This document shows, in pieces, positions 62,058-64,000 of a stretch of DNA of 64,000 bases. The number at the start of each line of letters is the position of its first letter. Position 1 is the first letter of the stretch. Position numbers and translations under genes: made by a program. Location of the stretch: NCBI GenBank assembly GCA_016704655.1, contig JADIZR010000005.1, forward strand, positions 62,001-126,000. The letters run 5' to 3'. The DNA comes from Pseudomonadota bacterium (GTDB lineage Bacteria; Pseudomonadota; Gammaproteobacteria; Steroidobacterales; Steroidobacteraceae). The notes below the pieces were generated by a model, which saw only the letters and a list, made by a program, of their open reading frames with translations, was not told the DNA's origin and ran no database searches.

Positions 62058-64000
62058 TGCCGGTGCATTGTCTGCTCATTGCCAACCGCGGCGAGATCGT
62101 CACACGCATCGCCCGCACCGCTCAGCGGATGGGAATTGCGACTGTCGCCGTCTACTCCGACGCCGACCGGGACAGCGTGCACGTTGCCGCTTGCGACGAC
62201 GCCGTGGCGCTCGGCGGCCTCGCGGCGGCAGACAGCTACTTGCGGATCGATAAGCTGCTCGCGGCGGCACGCTCGTCGGGCGCGGATGCGATTCATCCGG
62301 GTTACGGCTTTCTTTCCGAGAATGCTGCGTTTGCCAGCGCAGTGACCGCCGCCGGTCTCGTCTTCGTCGGTCCACCAGCCGCGGCGATCGATGCAATGGG
62401 TGACAAGGCTCGTGCGCGGCAGCGCATGGCCGCCGCTGGCATCGCTGTCGTGCCCGGCTACGACGGCGACGATCAGGATCCCGCCATCCTCCAGCACGAA
62501 GCGGATCGCATCGGCTACCCGGTGATGGTCAAGGCCGCCGCTGGCGGCGGCGGTCGCGGCATGCGCCTGGTGCAGAGCGCGCCGGACCTGCCGGACGCCC
62601 TCCGCTCGGCGGCCGCGGAAGCGGCCAAGTCTTTCGGCGACGGCCGGCTGATCCTCGAACGTGCCGTGGTCGAACCCCGTCACGTGGAAATCCAGGTGTT
62701 TGCGGATGCGCACGGCAACGTCCTGCACCTCGGCGAACGCGACTGCTCCGTGCAGCGCAGGCACCAGAAAGTCATCGAGGAATCCCCCTCGCCGGCCGTG
62801 AACGCCGAGCTGCGCGTGCGCATGGGAGCCGCTGCCGTAGCCGTTGCGCGCGAGATCGGCTACGTCGGCGCCGGCACGGTCGAATTCCTGCACGACCGCG
62901 CGGGCCACTTCTACTTCATGGAGATGAATACTCGACTCCAGGTCGAACACCCGGTGACCGAATGCGTCACGGGTCTCGACCTGGTCGAATGGCAACTGCG
63001 CGTGGCGCGTGGCGAGCCGTTGCCCTTGCGGCAGGACGAAGTTCAGCTGCGCGGCCACGCCATCGAAGTGCGGCTGTGTGCCGAATCTCCGACCGATGAC
63101 TTCCTGCCTGGCAGCGGCACGATCGTGGACTGGTCACCCCCCACGGGCGTCCGCTGTGATCACGCGTTGCGCGCCGGCGCCGAGGTCCCGGCCTGGTACG
63201 ACTCGATGGTCGCCAAGCTCATCGCGCATGCGCCGACGCGCGAGCAATGCATCGACCAACTCGCGGCGGCAGTCGATCGCACCGTGCTGCTCGGTCTGCA
63301 GAGTAATCGTGCGTTTCTCGGGCGCCTGCTCCGTCATGAGAGCTTTCGCGCGGGACTCGACGTGTCAACGGCTTTCATCGACAAGCAGTTTGGAGCAGCC
63401 GAGACCCGCCAGCCGCAACCCGACGCGAAACTGTGGGCATTGGCCGCCTGGATCTCCGTTGCCGGAGCTCCGGAAGCCGAATGCACGCCGTCGGCGTGGC
63501 GCAACTGGAGCACCAGTCGACCGCTGCCGCAGCCGTGGCGACTGCGCTGGCACGCACCGGCAGCCCTGGCGGGCGCAACCACCGAGATGCGGGGACGTCT
63601 TTACCTGACGCCCTGCAGCGCAAAGGTGGAACACGCCGGGGGCCAGATCCAGCTGCAGGCGGTGCCGGTCACGACCGGAGTGCAAGCGAGAGCCGACATC
63701 GACGGCGAGCACGTTGACTATCGTTATGCGTGGTCGGGTGCGACGCTGTGGCTGCACACATTGCAGGGCGATTTCGCCTTCGACTGCCGGCGGCGCGAAG
63801 CGGCGCGCTCGAGCGAGGCGGATAGCGCGGCCGCGATGGAAGTTCGTGCGGCCATCAACGGCCGGGTGGTCGACGTTGCCGCTGCGATCGGCCTGCAGGT
63901 CGCCAGAGGCGATCGGCTCGTCGTGCTCGAGGCCATGAAAATGGAACACGAAATCCACGCTGCACGCGCGGGCCGGATCGCGGACGTTGCCGTCAAGGCA
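62057..64000 (+). CDS. Acyl-CoA carboxylase biotin-carboxylase/carrier subunit (alpha), AtuF-like, 3' partial
   Basis: 648 codons before the right edge, close to the full ~660. The biotin carboxylase domain starts CLLIANRGEIVTRIARTA, with the ATP-grasp glycine loop AAAGGGGRGMRL, MEMNTRLQVEHPVTE, and a C-terminal biotinyl domain with VLEAMKMEHEI (biotin-bearing Lys628). Together with the beta subunit it carboxylates an alpha,beta-unsaturated acyl-CoA. The gene overlaps the hydratase stop by TGATG. Only the last few residues lie beyond the window. AtuF-like by order; a methylcrotonyl role is less likely. Confidence 0.88.
   Translation, partial: MPVHCLLIANRGEIVTRIARTAQRMGIATVAVYSDADRDSVHVAACDDAVALGGLAAADSYLRIDKLLAAARSSGADAIHPGYGFLSENAAFASAVTAAGLVFVGPPAAAIDAMGDKARARQRMAAAGIAVVPGYDGDDQDPAILQHEADRIGYPVMVKAAAGGGGRGMRLVQSAPDLPDALRSAAAEAAKSFGDGRLILERAVVEPRHVEIQVFADAHGNVLHLGERDCSVQRRHQKVIEESPSPAVNAELRVRMGAAAVAVAREIGYVGAGTVEFLHDRAGHFYFMEMNTRLQVEHPVTECVTGLDLVEWQLRVARGEPLPLRQDEVQLRGHAIEVRLCAESPTDDFLPGSGTIVDWSPPTGVRCDHALRAGAEVPAWYDSMVAKLIAHAPTREQCIDQLAAAVDRTVLLGLQSNRAFLGRLLRHESFRAGLDVSTAFIDKQFGAAETRQPQPDAKLWALAAWISVAGAPEAECTPSAWRNWSTSRPLPQPWRLRWHAPAALAGATTEMRGRLYLTPCSAKVEHAGGQIQLQAVPVTTGVQARADIDGEHVDYRYAWSGATLWLHTLQGDFAFDCRRREAARSSEADSAAAMEVRAAINGRVVDVAAAIGLQVARGDRLVVLEAMKMEHEIHAARAGRIADVAVKA

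Noticed and set aside
57190..64000. A leucine/isovalerate (liu) operon
   Set aside because: No HMG-CoA lyase or MerR-type LiuR was seen, the gene order differs, and the beta subunit lacks the methylcrotonyl-CoA carboxylase insertion.

Overview
The window is a GC-rich, densely packed bacterial chromosome segment with genes on both strands. The protein set suggests a gammaproteobacterium of the Steroidobacterales/Nevskiales/Xanthomonadales type: a TonB-dependent receptor, a DUF1302/DUF1329/YCF48/RND operon, a WS/DGAT acyltransferase, an Atu-type acyl-CoA carboxylase cluster, PHA phasin with PhaR, and glycogen glgA/glgC. This placement is inferred from gene content. No rRNA, tRNA, CRISPR array, IS element or prophage was recognised.

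Layout. 0-9.3 kb: a GGDEF-EAL protein entering from the left edge, an M32 peptidase homologue with altered zinc motifs, an RND efflux pump with its adaptor, cysteine synthase and a MaoC-type hydratase. 9.3-14.8 kb: carbon storage (phasin, PhaR, glgA, glgC) with an AraC-Ogt DNA repair protein and a LEA14-like lipoprotein. 14.8-18.7 kb: PadR plus HAAS membrane protein, two small exported proteins and a TPR aspartyl-hydroxylase. 18.7-29 kb: a TonB receptor followed by three TPR-sulfotransferases and a two-domain retropepsin-like protein, the best candidate here for an undescribed system. 29-37.5 kb: a pterin dehydratase-cupin fusion, a TauE/SafE permease, an internally shortened Lrp regulator facing alanine dehydrogenase, an SDR, a dienoyl-CoA isomerase, FadD and a periplasmic cyclophilin. 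37.6-46.8 kb: small proteins, peptidases M3, S9 and M48, an epoxide-hydrolase-like enzyme, a decayed higBA locus in G/C homopolymers, and an OYE-type oxidoreductase. 46.9-56.5 kb: the DUF1302-DUF1329-YCF48-RND operon beside WS/DGAT. 56.5-64 kb: a TetR/acyl-CoA dehydrogenase pair divergent from carboxylase beta, acyl-CoA dehydrogenase, hydratase and biotin-carrying carboxylase alpha, with a perfect 16-bp palindrome between them. The order matches atuCDEF of acyclic terpene catabolism.

Sequence quality. At least eleven otherwise intact conserved genes carry single-base frameshifts, many in short C or G runs (padR, TonB receptor twice, two sulfotransferases, PPIase, M3, M48, higA, OYE, DUF1329 and a small secreted protein). 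Homopolymer miscalls are the simplest explanation. Each is annotated here as one interrupted gene.

How the genes fit together. The common theme is acyl-CoA and storage-lipid metabolism (FadD, dienoyl-CoA isomerase, hydratases, acyl-CoA dehydrogenases, carboxylase, WS/DGAT, phasin/PhaR), with glycogen as a second store, plus envelope transport and a sizeable peptidase complement.
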